64,000 nucleotides of DNA from contig CACZBS010000017.1 in NCBI GenBank assembly GCA_902779455.1, forward strand, positions 1 through 64,000, in the 5' to 3' direction. The notes under the pieces are model-generated. The model was not told the origin of the DNA. It made no database searches and worked only from the letters and a program-made list of their open reading frames with translations. The DNA is from an uncultured Prevotellaceae bacterium (GTDB lineage: Bacteria > Bacteroidota > Bacteroidia > Bacteroidales > Bacteroidaceae). The position numbers were made by a program, and so were the translations under genes. This document shows positions 52,834-63,300 of the stretch, one piece after another. Numbering within the stretch: the first letter of the stretch is position 1; the number at the start of each line of letters is the position of its first letter.

Positions 52834-55800
52834 TAAGACGATGGCGAACCCGTGATCGGCGCATCCGTCATGGTCGTGGGCACACAGGTCGGTACGGTGA
52901 CCAATGCCAGCGGACGCTTCGAGCTGACCTGCCCTAAGGGCAAGAACATGCTGCGCATCAGCTACATCGGCATGGAGCCCATCGAGGTGTCGGCTCGTCC
53001 GAACATGCGCATCCTCTTGACGAGCGACTCCAAGGCCCTCGACGAGGTGATCGTCGTGGCCTTCGGTACGGCCAAGAAGTCGGCCTTCACGGGCTCGGCC
53101 AAGGTGGTGGGCGCTGAGGAGCTGGCCCTGAGCCAGGTGACGTCGGTCACCGACGCTCTGGCAGGTGCCGTCCCCGGCGTGCAGATTGTCAGCTCGTCGG
53201 GCGACCCCTCGTCGACGGGTACGATCCGCATCCGCGGCTTTGGCTCGCTCAATGCCGGCAAGGACCCGCTCATCATCGTCGACGGTGCTCCCTACGACGG
53301 CGACATGGCCAACCTGAACCCCGCCGACATCGAGTCGATGACGGTGCAGAAGGATGCCGCCTCGAACGCCCTCTACGGTGCTCGCGGTGCCAACGGTGTG
53401 ATCATGATCACGACGAAGCGCGCCAAGATGGGCCAGGACGCCACGATCACGTTCGACGCCAAGTGGGGTGCCAACTCGCGCGCCCTGCAGCACTACGACG
53501 TCATCAAGGATCCCGGCCAGTACTACGAGCTGCAGTACAAGGCCCTCTATAACAACCTGCTCGCTGCCGGCAACAGCGCACAGACGGCATGGGCCCTGGC
53601 CAACAACCGCATCACGACGGCACAGAACGGCGGTCTGGGATATCAGATCTTCACCGTCCCCGAGGGCCAGAGCCTCATCGGCCGCGACGGCAAGCTCAAC
53701 CCCAACGCCACGCTGGGCTATCTGGCCCACTATCAGGGCGAGGACTACTGGATCCAGCCTGACGACTGGGAAGACCTGGGCACACGCATCGGACTGCGAC
53801 AGGAATATAACGTCAACATGAGCGGCGCCAGCGACCGCGGCTCGTTCTACGGCTCCATCGGCTACCTGAAGAACGAAGGTCTGATGGAGAACAGCGACAT
53901 GCAGCGCTTCACCAGCCGTCTGCGCGCCGACTACCAGGTGAAGAAGTGGCTCAAGGTGGGCGCCAACATGGCCTACACCCGCTTCGACCACAACTCGCTG
54001 GGCAACAACGGCTCGGAGACCTCCAGCGGCAACCCCTGGGCCTTCACCACGCAGATTGCACCCGTCTATCCGCTCTACCTGCGCAATGCTGACGGCAGCA
54101 TCAAGGTCGACGGCAACGGCATCCGCGTCATGGACTACGGTACGGACGGCAGCGACGGCGACGTCACCAACGCCGGCATGAGCCGCTTGTTCATCAACAA
54201 CGCCAACCCGATCCAGGACATGCTGCTCAACACCCGCAACTTCGAGGGCAACGCCTTCAACGGCACCGGCTTCGCCGAGTTCACCTTCATGCCCGGACTG
54301 ACGCTGACCATCAACGGGACGACCAACCTCGACGAGACGCGCGGCACGTATGTCTACAACCCATACTACGGACAGTTCGACTCCACGGGCGGTACGGTCG
54401 AGAAGTATCACCAGCGCACGCAGAGCTTCAACTTCCAGCAGCTGCTCAACTACACCCACACCTTCGCCAACGTCCACAACCTGGGCGTGCTCCTCGGACA
54501 TGAGTATTCCGACTATCGCACCGCCTATCTCATGGCATCCAAGTCGAAGATGTTCTCGCAGAAGAACAAGGAGCTGGCCGGCGCAGCCATCGACGGACAG
54601 AGCGCCTACTCGGAGAAGACCCGTTATAACAACGAGGGCTACTTCGGACGCGTCATGTACGACTACGACGGACGCTACTTCCTCAACGCCTCGCTGCGCC
54701 GCGACGCCTCCAGCCGCTTCGATCCCGAGTATCGCTGGGGTACGTTCTGGAGCCTCGGTGCCGCATGGCTCATCAACAAGGAGTCGTGGTTCGACGTCAG
54801 CTGGATCGACGAGCTGAAGTATAAGATCAGCTACGGACAGCAGGGTAACGACAACATCGGTTCCTACCGCTATACTGACCGCTACGTCATCAAGAACTCG
54901 GCCGGAAACCTCGGCGTGGAGTTCAGCGGCAAGGGTACGCGCGACATCACCTGGGAGACGCAGGGCAACTTCAACACCGGTCTGGAGTTCGAGCTCTTCA
55001 AGCGCATCACTGGTAACCTCGAGTGGTACTATCGCAAGACCACCGACATGCTCTACAACTTCAACGTCGCTCCCTCGCTCGGCTATACCAGCTATTACGA
55101 CAACGTGGGCGACATGTACAACACGGGTCTTGAGCTCGAACTGAACATCAACGTGCTGAAGAAGAAGGACTTCCAGTGGGACATCAACCTCAACGTCTCG
55201 AGCCTGAAGAACCGCATCACCAAGCTCCACGAGGACCGCAAGACCACCACGGCCTACGACAAGGACGGCAAGGAGTGGAAGGGCTACGCCAGCGGCAGCT
55301 TCTACATCGCCGAGGATGCCTCGATCTACTCATGGTACATGAAGGACTATGCCGGCGTGGATGCCGAGACGGGCTTGGCACAGTGGTGGAAGAACACGTT
55401 CGACTACTTCGATGCTCAGGGCAACAAGGTGGAGCCGAACGACGAAGGCGACAACTACGTGCGCAAGACATGGACCGGCCGCGAGAAGACCAGCACGTGG
55501 TCGGAGGCCGACTACTACTTCGTGGGCGAGAGCACACTGCCTAAGTTCTACGGCGGCTTCGGCACCACGGTGAAGTACCGCGGCTTCGACCTGACGGCCA
55601 ACTTCACCTACCAGATCGGCGGCAAGCAGATGGACAACACCTACGCCATGTTCATGACCACCCCGAACGACTCGCACGGCGGCTACAACATGCACCGCGA
55701 CGTGCTGAATGCATGGACCGAGACCAACACCGAGACCGACGTGCCTCGCTGGAACTACGGCGACCTCAACATCGGTGCCACGCAGACACGATTCCTCACT

Positions 55801-56031
55801 AACTCCAGCTTCCTGAACCTGCAGAACCTCAACTTCGGCTACACACTGCCCAAGTCGTTCACCCGCAAGTTCGACGTCCAGAACCTGCGCGTCTACTTCT
55901 CCGCCGAGAACGTCTACTACTGGTCAAAGCGCAAGGGCTTCGACCCGCGCCAGGCCTTCGACGACGGCACCAACGCCACGCGCTACTCACCCATGCGCAC
56001 ACTCTCGGGAGGTATCACTGTAACATTCTAA
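52741..56031 (+). pseudogene. SusC-family TonB-dependent transporter B with stop at codon 32
   Basis: The frame starts MEKRLTMLLMGLFLMVGGAL and is interrupted by TAA at 52834-52836, where the left copy has CAG (Gln). The remaining 1065 codons are intact in the same frame: regulatory-like domain (EPVIGASVMVVGTQVGTV), plug (ALAGAVPGVQIV, TIRIRGFGSLNAGKDPLIIV, MTVQKDAASNALYGARGAN) and barrel ending in LSGGITVTF. An internal GTG at 52852 could start a 1059-residue product, but without a signal peptide it would not reach the outer membrane. The long intact remainder argues for a recent mutation, a reversible off state, or a sequencing or assembly error. SusD and a lipoprotein gene follow directly. 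Confidence 0.85.
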
Positions 56032-56050
56032 CCATTTTTAGAAAGGAGAC

Positions 56051-57700
56051 ATGAATATGAAAAAGATGAAGAATATATATGCACTGATGGCTGCGACGGC
56101 TGTGCTCAGTCTGGGCAGCTGCATTGAAGAGACGTTCCCTGAGAGCGACACCGCCACGGCCGAGCAGGTCAGCGAATCGCCCAGCGCACTCGAGGGCACC
56201 GTCAACGGTATCTCCTCACAGATGGTGCAGGGATACCTGGTCTACGGCGAACAGGAGCACGAGACCGACATGGGCTATCCGCAGTTCATGATTGCCAACA
56301 CCGAGATGCTGGGCGACATGTATCCCGGCGGCTCCAACTCGGGCTATGACTGGTATCGCTCTTATAACACGATGCAGGGCAACAGCGACCGCAGCTACCT
56401 CAGCTTCCTGCCCTGGCGCACGCTCTACATGTTCGTCAAGACGGCCAACTCGATCATCTCGAACATCGACGTCAACGACGAGTCGCTCAGCGACGAGATG
56501 CGCTACTATGCCGGTGCGGCCTATGCCGACCGCGCCTTCCAGTACTTCAACCTGATGGTCTACTTCGAGCCCGTCGAGAACAAGTACACCAACTGCTCGG
56601 GCGTCAAGGGCCTGACCGTGCCTATCGTCACTGAGAAGACCACTGAGGACGAGGCCAAGAACAATCCCCGCGCCACGCACGAGCAGATGATGGAGTTCAT
56701 CCTCAACGACCTCAACATCGCCGACCGCATGCTCGAAGGCAATGACCTGGCCGCCTACGGCACGGCTAACCGCATGGTGCCCTGCCTGGCCGTGAGCTAT
56801 GGCATCCGCGCCAAGGTGCTCCTCTGGGACGGACAGTATGCCGAGGCTGCCAAGTATGCCCGCATGGCCATCAATGCCATGGGCTCGAAGGCCAAGATGA
56901 TGACGGCCGACGAGATGGAGGATCCCACCTCGGGCTTCGCCTCTGCCACCGACGGCTGGATGTGGTATCTGCACTACAGCCCCGAGTCGATGGGCAACCT
57001 CTGCAACTTCACCGGATGGATGTCGGGCGAGGCCGCCTGGGGCTACAGCTCGCGCACCTGCCCCATGATCGACAAGTCGCTCTACGACCACATGGGATTC
57101 AGCGATGTGCGCCGCCACCTCTTCCTCGACCCCAAGCGCTACGACTTCTATGAGTATAAGACCAGCCGCACGAAGGAATATCTCGACGGCAAGCCCGACT
57201 ATCTGGCCCTCAAGTTCCGTTGCCTCGAAGGCGACTACAACACCTACAGCATCGGCGGTGCCGTCGACGTGCCCGTCATGCGCGTCGAGGAGATGATGCT
57301 CATCGAGGCCGAGGCCGTCGGCGCTTCGCAGGGCGTCGCTGCCGGTCTGACACTGCTGAAGAACTTCATGAAGAACCGCGACGCCGCCTACAACTTCACG
57401 ACCAGCGACCTCCGCGAGTTCCAGCTCGAGGTGCTCACCCAGATGCGCATTGAGGGCTGGGGCGAAGGCTGGGCCTTCCCGTCAGCCAAGCGCCTGAAGC
57501 CCGGTGTGATGCAGAACTACGAGGGCACCAATGCGCCTGCCGACATCTTCAAGATCAACTGCGAGGGCATCAAGCCCAACTGGAACATCGTCATTCCTAA
57601 CAGCGAGGTCGATGCCAACGCTGCCCTCGAGGGTAAGAACAACCCCGATCCCACGCAGGCTGTCAAGGGCCCCTCGCCCGTAGGTAAATATGCAGAATAA
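56051..57700 (+). CDS. SusD/RagB-family substrate-binding lipoprotein (operon B)
   Basis: A 549-residue lipoprotein with lipobox LSLGSCIEE. SusD features are LPWRTLYMFVKTANSIISNI, YYAGAAYADRAFQYFNLMVY, GIRAKVLLWDGQYAEAAKYA and MRVEEMMLIEAEAVG. It starts 20 bases after transporter B and needs that gene's transcript. If transporter B is truncated, this protein has no partner unless it pairs with transporter A. Start is ATG at 56051 (MNMKKMKN). Confidence 0.93.
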   Translation: MNMKKMKNIYALMAATAVLSLGSCIEETFPESDTATAEQVSESPSALEGTVNGISSQMVQGYLVYGEQEHETDMGYPQFMIANTEMLGDMYPGGSNSGYDWYRSYNTMQGNSDRSYLSFLPWRTLYMFVKTANSIISNIDVNDESLSDEMRYYAGAAYADRAFQYFNLMVYFEPVENKYTNCSGVKGLTVPIVTEKTTEDEAKNNPRATHEQMMEFILNDLNIADRMLEGNDLAAYGTANRMVPCLAVSYGIRAKVLLWDGQYAEAAKYARMAINAMGSKAKMMTADEMEDPTSGFASATDGWMWYLHYSPESMGNLCNFTGWMSGEAAWGYSSRTCPMIDKSLYDHMGFSDVRRHLFLDPKRYDFYEYKTSRTKEYLDGKPDYLALKFRCLEGDYNTYSIGGAVDVPVMRVEEMMLIEAEAVGASQGVAAGLTLLKNFMKNRDAAYNFTTSDLREFQLEVLTQMRIEGWGEGWAFPSAKRLKPGVMQNYEGTNAPADIFKINCEGIKPNWNIVIPNSEVDANAALEGKNNPDPTQAVKGPSPVGKYAE

Positions 57701-57727
57701 GTCTAACCGTAAAAACCTGAAAGCAAT

Positions 57728-59704
57728 ATGAAACTGAATAAGCTATTTTTCGGACTTGCTGCCTTGACAGCCCTGTCCTTTACGGCCTGCTCCGACGATG
57801 ACGTTGATTATCAGCGGGGCGCATGGGATGCCGCTGCAGGCTATGCTGACGTCTACTTCAAGGACCTCGCACCCTCGGTGGAGCTTGACCCCGTCGATGA
57901 GTGCTCGGCCACGTTGCAACTCTATCGTCGCCCGGTCCACGAATACACGTATGCCAAGGACTCCGAGGGCAACGACTCCGTGGTCAGCGACAAGATCGTG
58001 AGCAATCTGCCCGCCATGACCGTGAAGTTCGACATCACGCAGAATACTGACAACGTCTTCACCGTCAGCGACGCCACGTTTGCCGAGGGCGACACCGTCA
58101 CTACGTTCAAGGTCGACTTCCCCAAGGCTGAGATCGGTAAGCCCTATCTGCTGGGCCTGAACATCTCGGATGCCAACCTTGTCTCGCCGAACTACTCCAG
58201 CGGCGACTACTGCACCTTCACCGTCAACCGCGTGAAGTGGAACGATGTCGGCTTCTACTTCGACGAGAACGGCAACAAGGTGGAGGGCTATTGCATGTTC
58301 ACCGACGACTACGTGACTGGCTTCTTTGGCGTGGACAACGTCTCTTATCCCATCGTCATGCAGGAGCGCGACGACCGGAAGGGCTACTTCCGCATGAAGA
58401 ATGTCTACGGCGCAAGCTATCCTTACAACGAGCCGGGCGACTGGGATACGTCGCAGGACTACTACATCTACATCGATGCTACTGATCCCGCTAAGGTGTT
58501 CATCCCCCACTATTGTGAGATAGGTATGGACTGGGGCTACGGTATGTTCCGCATCTCGAGCATCGCCGGACTGCGTCTGGCTCAGGACAAGCCTGCAGAT
58601 GCCGAGGGCAACTACGGCACCTATGCCAACGGAATCATCAGCTTCCCGAAGGAAACACTGCTCATCTCGATGGCTAATTACGGCTCGGGCGGCTTCTATA
58701 CCTGTAATTCGGCCGGACTGTTCAAGATCGTCGTCGACCCGACACTGAACCCCTATCGTGCTGATGTCGCCAAAGACTTCGAGTATACCAAGCTGTTCGA
58801 CGGCGTGCTCATGTCGGGCCAGCGCGGAACGACGACCTCCACGGCCCTGTATGAAGGCAAGTGCATCACGACGACCGACAAGTGCGACTCGGTCTTTGCG
58901 GCCGACTATGGCACGGCTTACTGCGTGGAGAGCCCCTATGCCGAGGGCTACAACATCTACTTTACGGTCAAGGAGAACGGCGAGGTGGCTATCCCCGAAG
59001 GCTATGAGCTGCAGCCCACTGGACTCGACGACAATGCCGGCCATGACATCTTCGTCAAGCTGAGCACCATGTCGACCTATCAGGAGAACTACGTCACGCT
59101 GGTGGCCACCTTCCAGACCGAGGACGGCGAGCTGGTCTATGGCACTGCCGACGAGATTGTCGCCAACCTGACCTACTCAGAGGTCGGCAAGGGCGTCTAC
59201 ACCTACGGCGTGGGAGCGCTGTCGCAGAACGCAGGCAGCTACTACGAAGGTGCCGATGAGGCTACGCTCTTCCAGTGCGACCAGCTCAAGGGCAGCTACT
59301 ACCTGAAGCCGTGGGCCTCGTCAGAGGAAGGCCTGAACTTCACCATCGGTGCCGACGGCAAGATCCGCTTCAATCAGAACACGGGCGACCAGTATGAGGA
59401 ATACGGCGATGTCTACTTCATCGACCTCGAGGCTTACAATCCTGATTACACGAACTACTTGGGCGAATACGATGACGAGACGAAGACTTTCGAGTTCTGT
59501 GGCATCTACTACATCCCCGGAGTCGGTGGCTTCGGCTTGATCAGCGAGACCTTCCAGCTCGGTGCTGAGGTGCCCGCACCCGCGCGTGCTGCCGAGCAGA
59601 AGAGCCTGAGCATCTTCAAGAACTACAAGGCTCCTGGCCGCTTCGTGGGCACGAAGGTGAACCGCAAGCAACTGCAGACGCCAAAGGCTTCGGCAGTGAA
59701 GTGA
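57728..59704 (+). CDS. Surface lipoprotein of SusC/SusD operon B, unknown fold
   Basis: A 658-residue lipoprotein with lipobox FTACSDDD. Residues about 30-170 look like a beta-sandwich (YADVYFKDLAPSVELDP, FDITQNTDNVFTVSDATFAE), reminiscent of Calx-beta-like domains. The rest is beta-rich with many Tyr, Gly and Asp, for example SIAGLRLAQDKPADAEGNYG. It occupies the place where SusE/SusF-type glycan-binding lipoproteins are found, 27 bases after susD. I cannot name a family. The Lys-rich C-terminus (PGRFVGTKVNRKQLQTPKAS) is not a T9SS tail. Confidence 0.75.
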   Translation: MKLNKLFFGLAALTALSFTACSDDDVDYQRGAWDAAAGYADVYFKDLAPSVELDPVDECSATLQLYRRPVHEYTYAKDSEGNDSVVSDKIVSNLPAMTVKFDITQNTDNVFTVSDATFAEGDTVTTFKVDFPKAEIGKPYLLGLNISDANLVSPNYSSGDYCTFTVNRVKWNDVGFYFDENGNKVEGYCMFTDDYVTGFFGVDNVSYPIVMQERDDRKGYFRMKNVYGASYPYNEPGDWDTSQDYYIYIDATDPAKVFIPHYCEIGMDWGYGMFRISSIAGLRLAQDKPADAEGNYGTYANGIISFPKETLLISMANYGSGGFYTCNSAGLFKIVVDPTLNPYRADVAKDFEYTKLFDGVLMSGQRGTTTSTALYEGKCITTTDKCDSVFAADYGTAYCVESPYAEGYNIYFTVKENGEVAIPEGYELQPTGLDDNAGHDIFVKLSTMSTYQENYVTLVATFQTEDGELVYGTADEIVANLTYSEVGKGVYTYGVGALSQNAGSYYEGADEATLFQCDQLKGSYYLKPWASSEEGLNFTIGADGKIRFNQNTGDQYEEYGDVYFIDLEAYNPDYTNYLGEYDDETKTFEFCGIYYIPGVGGFGLISETFQLGAEVPAPARAAEQKSLSIFKNYKAPGRFVGTKVNRKQLQTPKASAVK

Positions 59705-59738
59705 CCCCAGGCTGACCAACGCCCCTGAGAACTGACAA

Positions 59739-59776
59739 CAGGCGGCATCCTCCGTGCGTTCGGAGGATGCCGCCTG
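59739..59776 (+). terminator. Terminator at the end of SusC/SusD operon B
   Basis: CAGGCGGCATCCTCCG and its complement enclose a 6-base loop, followed by ATGTTTTTG. It can also serve the convergent tadA gene. Confidence 0.85.
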
Positions 59777-59804
59777 ATGTTTTTGCGTGTGGATAAGACC
59801 GTGC

Positions 59805-60257
59805 TTATCGCTTTTGCTTGAAGAAGGCCTGCATCAGCTCGCGGCAGTCGGCCTCGAGGATGCCGGCGGTGACGGTGGCGCGGGGGTGCAGCACGCGCGG
59901 GGCATACTCGCGGTAGCCGCGCTTCTCGTCGGCGCAACCGTAGACGATGCGCTTCACTTGGGCCCAGCCCAGGGCACCGGCGCACATGGGGCAGGGCTCC
60001 ACCGTGACGTAGAGCGTGCACTGCGGCAGATACTTGCCGCCCAGCTCGTTGGCCGCCATCGTGATGGCCTGCATCTCGGCGTGGGCCGTGACGTCGTGGA
60101 GCGTCTCGGTCAGGTTGTGGGCGCGGGCGATGATGCGGCCCTGACATGTGATGACGGCGCCGATGGGCACCTCGCCTTTCGACAGTGCCCGCCGGGCCTC
60201 GTCGAGGGCCATGCGCATGAAGCGCTCGTCCTGTTTTTGCTGTTCTTCTGGGGTCAT
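59805..60257 (-). CDS. tadA: tRNA adenosine(34) deaminase TadA / nucleoside deaminase
   Basis: A 150-residue zinc deaminase. The catalytic motifs are HAEMQAI (zinc His and catalytic Glu) and VEPCPMCAGAL (zinc cysteines). The N-terminus RFMRMALDEARRALSKGEVP and IGAVI is typical. It converts A34 to inosine in tRNA-Arg(ACG); a guanine-deaminase-like role cannot be excluded. The space to the regulator gene is filled by a TTTCGTTA tract. Confidence 0.9.
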   Translation of the reverse strand: MTPEEQQKQDERFMRMALDEARRALSKGEVPIGAVITCQGRIIARAHNLTETLHDVTAHAEMQAITMAANELGGKYLPQCTLYVTVEPCPMCAGALGWAQVKRIVYGCADEKRGYREYAPRVLHPRATVTAGILEADCRELMQAFFKQKR

Positions 60258-60261
60258 TTCT

Positions 60262-60370
60262 TTTCTTTCTTTTTTTCGTTATAACGTTATTTCGTTATAT
60301 CGTTATTCCAAAGTTTTCGATATTTCGTTATAACGTTATTTCGTTATTTCGATATTTCGTTATTCCGATG
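60262..60370. repeat. TTTCGTTA-type degenerate octamer tract (tadA/regulator spacer)
   Basis: Repeats of TTTCGTTA, TAACGTTA and TTTCGATA fill the spacer between two minus-strand genes. This is the same unit family as at 17311-17392 and 18583-18675. Confidence 0.7.
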
Positions 60371-60377
60371 CTTTTTG

Positions 60378-63300
60378 CTAAAGCGACTGGATGTATTGTT
60401 TGGGGGTCATTTGCATCTTGCGCTTAAACATCGAGCGGAAGTTCTTCGCGTCGCCGAAGCCGCACTGCTCGCAGACCTGCTCGACGCTGGTCTCGCCCTG
60501 GCGGAACAGCTGGACGGCATTGAAGATCTTATAGTCGTTGATGAATTCTACGAGCGACATGCCCGTCAAGGCCTTCAGCCGCTTGTAGAGGGCCGAGTGG
60601 CTCATGTTCATGCTCGTGGCCAGCAGCTCGATGTTGAAGTCGGGGTCGGCCAGATGCTCGTCGATGATAGCGCGCAGGCGGGTCAGCATCTGCTGCTCCT
60701 CCTTGTTATAGGGCTTGCGCACGTCGTCGGGCTGGTTGCCGGGTAGGGTGGGGGCCTTGTCGCCGAGCGTGGTGTCGCTGCTGAGCAGCCGGTCGATGTG
60801 CATGCGCAACAGACGCAGCGATATAGGCTTCGTCAGGAAGGCGTCGGCGCCCCTGTCGAGGGCGCTGACCATGTCGTCCTCCGCGCTTTGGGCGGTAAGG
60901 ATGATGATGTGGGCGTGGCTGGTGCGGGCGTCGGCCTTCAGTTGTGTGAGCAGCTGCTGGCCGTCCATGTGGGGCATGACCAGGTCGCAGACGATGATGT
61001 CAGGCTGCTCCTCGACGGCCGTCGCGAGGGCCTGCTCGCCGTCGCTGGCCTTGAGCACGCGGAAGTCGGGGCTCAGGTTGCGCTCCAGCAGACTCAGCAC
61101 GTCGGGGTCGTCGTCGGCGATGAGCACGGAATGTAGCGCGGCCGGGTTGGCGGGCGACTGCGGCTTAGCCGACGGCGCCGGCAGGGCCGACTCTGCTGAC
61201 GGCGGCGTGGCTGTCGGCTGTGGCGTCGCGTCCTGACTGATGCTGACCTCGGCTTGGTCTGACGGCTGGCGGGGAATGAAGAACGAGAATCGCGAGCCGC
61301 GCCCCATCGTGCTCTCCACGCTGATTCGCCCGCCGTGCAGCTCGACGAGCTGCTTCACGTAGGCCAGTCCGAGGCCGTCGCCCTGGCGGCTCTGGCGCTT
61401 GCCGCGCTCTGAGCGGAAGAAGGGGTCGAAGATGGCCTGGCGCACCTGCGGGTCGATGCCGATGCCGTTGTCGGTCACGCTGAAGACGACGCGCTGCGGC
61501 TCCTCGCTGACGCTGAGCACGACGCGCCCCTCTTCGGCCGTGTATTTGAAGGCGTTCGACAGCAGGTTCGACACGATGAGCTCCAGCTTCAGCGGGTCAT
61601 AGTCGAGCCAGATCTCCGATTGGGCAGCCTCCAGGCTGAAGTCGATGTGCTTCATGCGGAACAGGTCGGCATACGACTCCGTCAGTTGGCGGCAGAGCCT
61701 CACCACGTCGGCCCGCCGCAGGTCGAGCTGCAGCTGGGCGGCGCCCACCTTCCGGAAGTCGATGACGCGGCTGATGAGGTTGTTCAGTTTCAGCGCATGG
61801 CGATGGATGTCGGCCATGTAGGTGCGTGGTGCCTGGACGATGAGCTTACCCTCGTCGAGGAGCTGCTCCAGCTGGGCCATGATGAGGAAGACTGGCGTGC
61901 GCAGCTCGTGGGTCATGCTGGTGTAGAAGTTCATCTTGGCGTCGTTCAGCTTCTGCTCCGATGCCTTCTCGAGCTCCACCATCTCCACCTTGTGCTTGAT
62001 GCTCAGCTCGCGGCGATAGAAGCGGAAGGCGGCGTAGACGACGGCTACGGTCAGCAGGGTCCACAGCAGGCGGGCCCACCAGGCCAGATACCACGGCGGC
62101 GTGATGACCACGCTGAGCACCGAGGGCTCGCCCCACTGGCCGTTGGCATCGCTGCAGCGCACGAGCAGGCGGTACTTGCCTGGGGGCACGCTGGTGTAGC
62201 TGGCCTGGCGGCTCTGGCCCAGTTCGCGCCACGTCGTCTCCAGGCCCTCGAGCTGACATGAGAATCGGAGCAGCTCGGGCGTGACGAACTCAGGCATGGC
62301 GTAGACGACGGTGAAGAAGTTCTGGCTGTGGGTCAGCCGCAGACTGGCTTCACGCTGGTTGCCGAGGGCGATGGTGAGCGGCTGGTTGCCGATGACGTGG
62401 AGCGAGGTGAAGCAGACGCCCGGCTGGCGGTCGGGCATGGTGATGTCTGACGGGTTGAAGCTGACGACGCCCTTGGTGGTGCCGAAGTAGAGCCGATGGC
62501 CGTCGGTGGCCGTGCAGTTGGGGGTGAACTCCGACATGTCGGCATCGATGTCGAGGCGTGCGAAGGTGGCTTTGTCGGCCGCATACCGGAACAGTCCGCC
62601 TGAGGTGCCGACGAAGATGTTGCCGTCAGCATCCTCGGCCATCGACCTCACGTGCGTGTTGGTCAGTCCGCAGCCGATGCCGAACGAGTCGATGCGCTCC
62701 TGACGCTCGTCGAGGCGATAGAAGCCCCCCTGGTCGGTGCTGAACCAGACGCGCCCCCTTCGGTCGGCAGCCAGGAAGCTGATGTTGTTCGAGGGCAGCC
62801 GCGGCCCGGTGGGGCTGTCCGTGCGGTAGAGGGCCTTCAGCCGGAGCGTGCGCACGTCGAACTTGCAGATACCCCAGAAGCGGCAGCCCATCCAGACGTC
62901 GTCGCCGCTGAGGGCCAGCGACATGCAGTCGGCCCGTTGGAGCGTGTCGATGGGCGTGATGCGGTGCGACTGCTTGTCGAACACGAACAGGCAGGGCCCG
63001 CCCACCCAGAGGCGTCCGCGATGGTCGTCGAGCAGCGTCCAGACGTTGTTGGCGTCCTGCTCCGTAGGTGGCATGGCGAAGGTGTCGAAGCGCCCCGTGC
63101 GCAGGTCGTAGCCGACGAGCCCCTTGGTGTAGACGCCGAGCCAGAGCCGCTCCTTGTCGGCCACGATGCTCACCACGTTGTTGCCGGGCAAGGGGCTGTT
63201 CTTCGTGGTCAGCAGCTGCTGGCGGCCCGTGGCACTGTCGGTCAGTTGCAGTCCGCCGCCGTCGAGTCCGATGGCCAGCCGTCCCGCCATGGGCACGACG

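Noticed and set aside
52753-55230. 825-codon minus-strand frame opposite transporter B
   Set aside because: Antisense shadow of the SusC frame; composition typical of such shadows. The SusC domains are unmistakable despite the stop.
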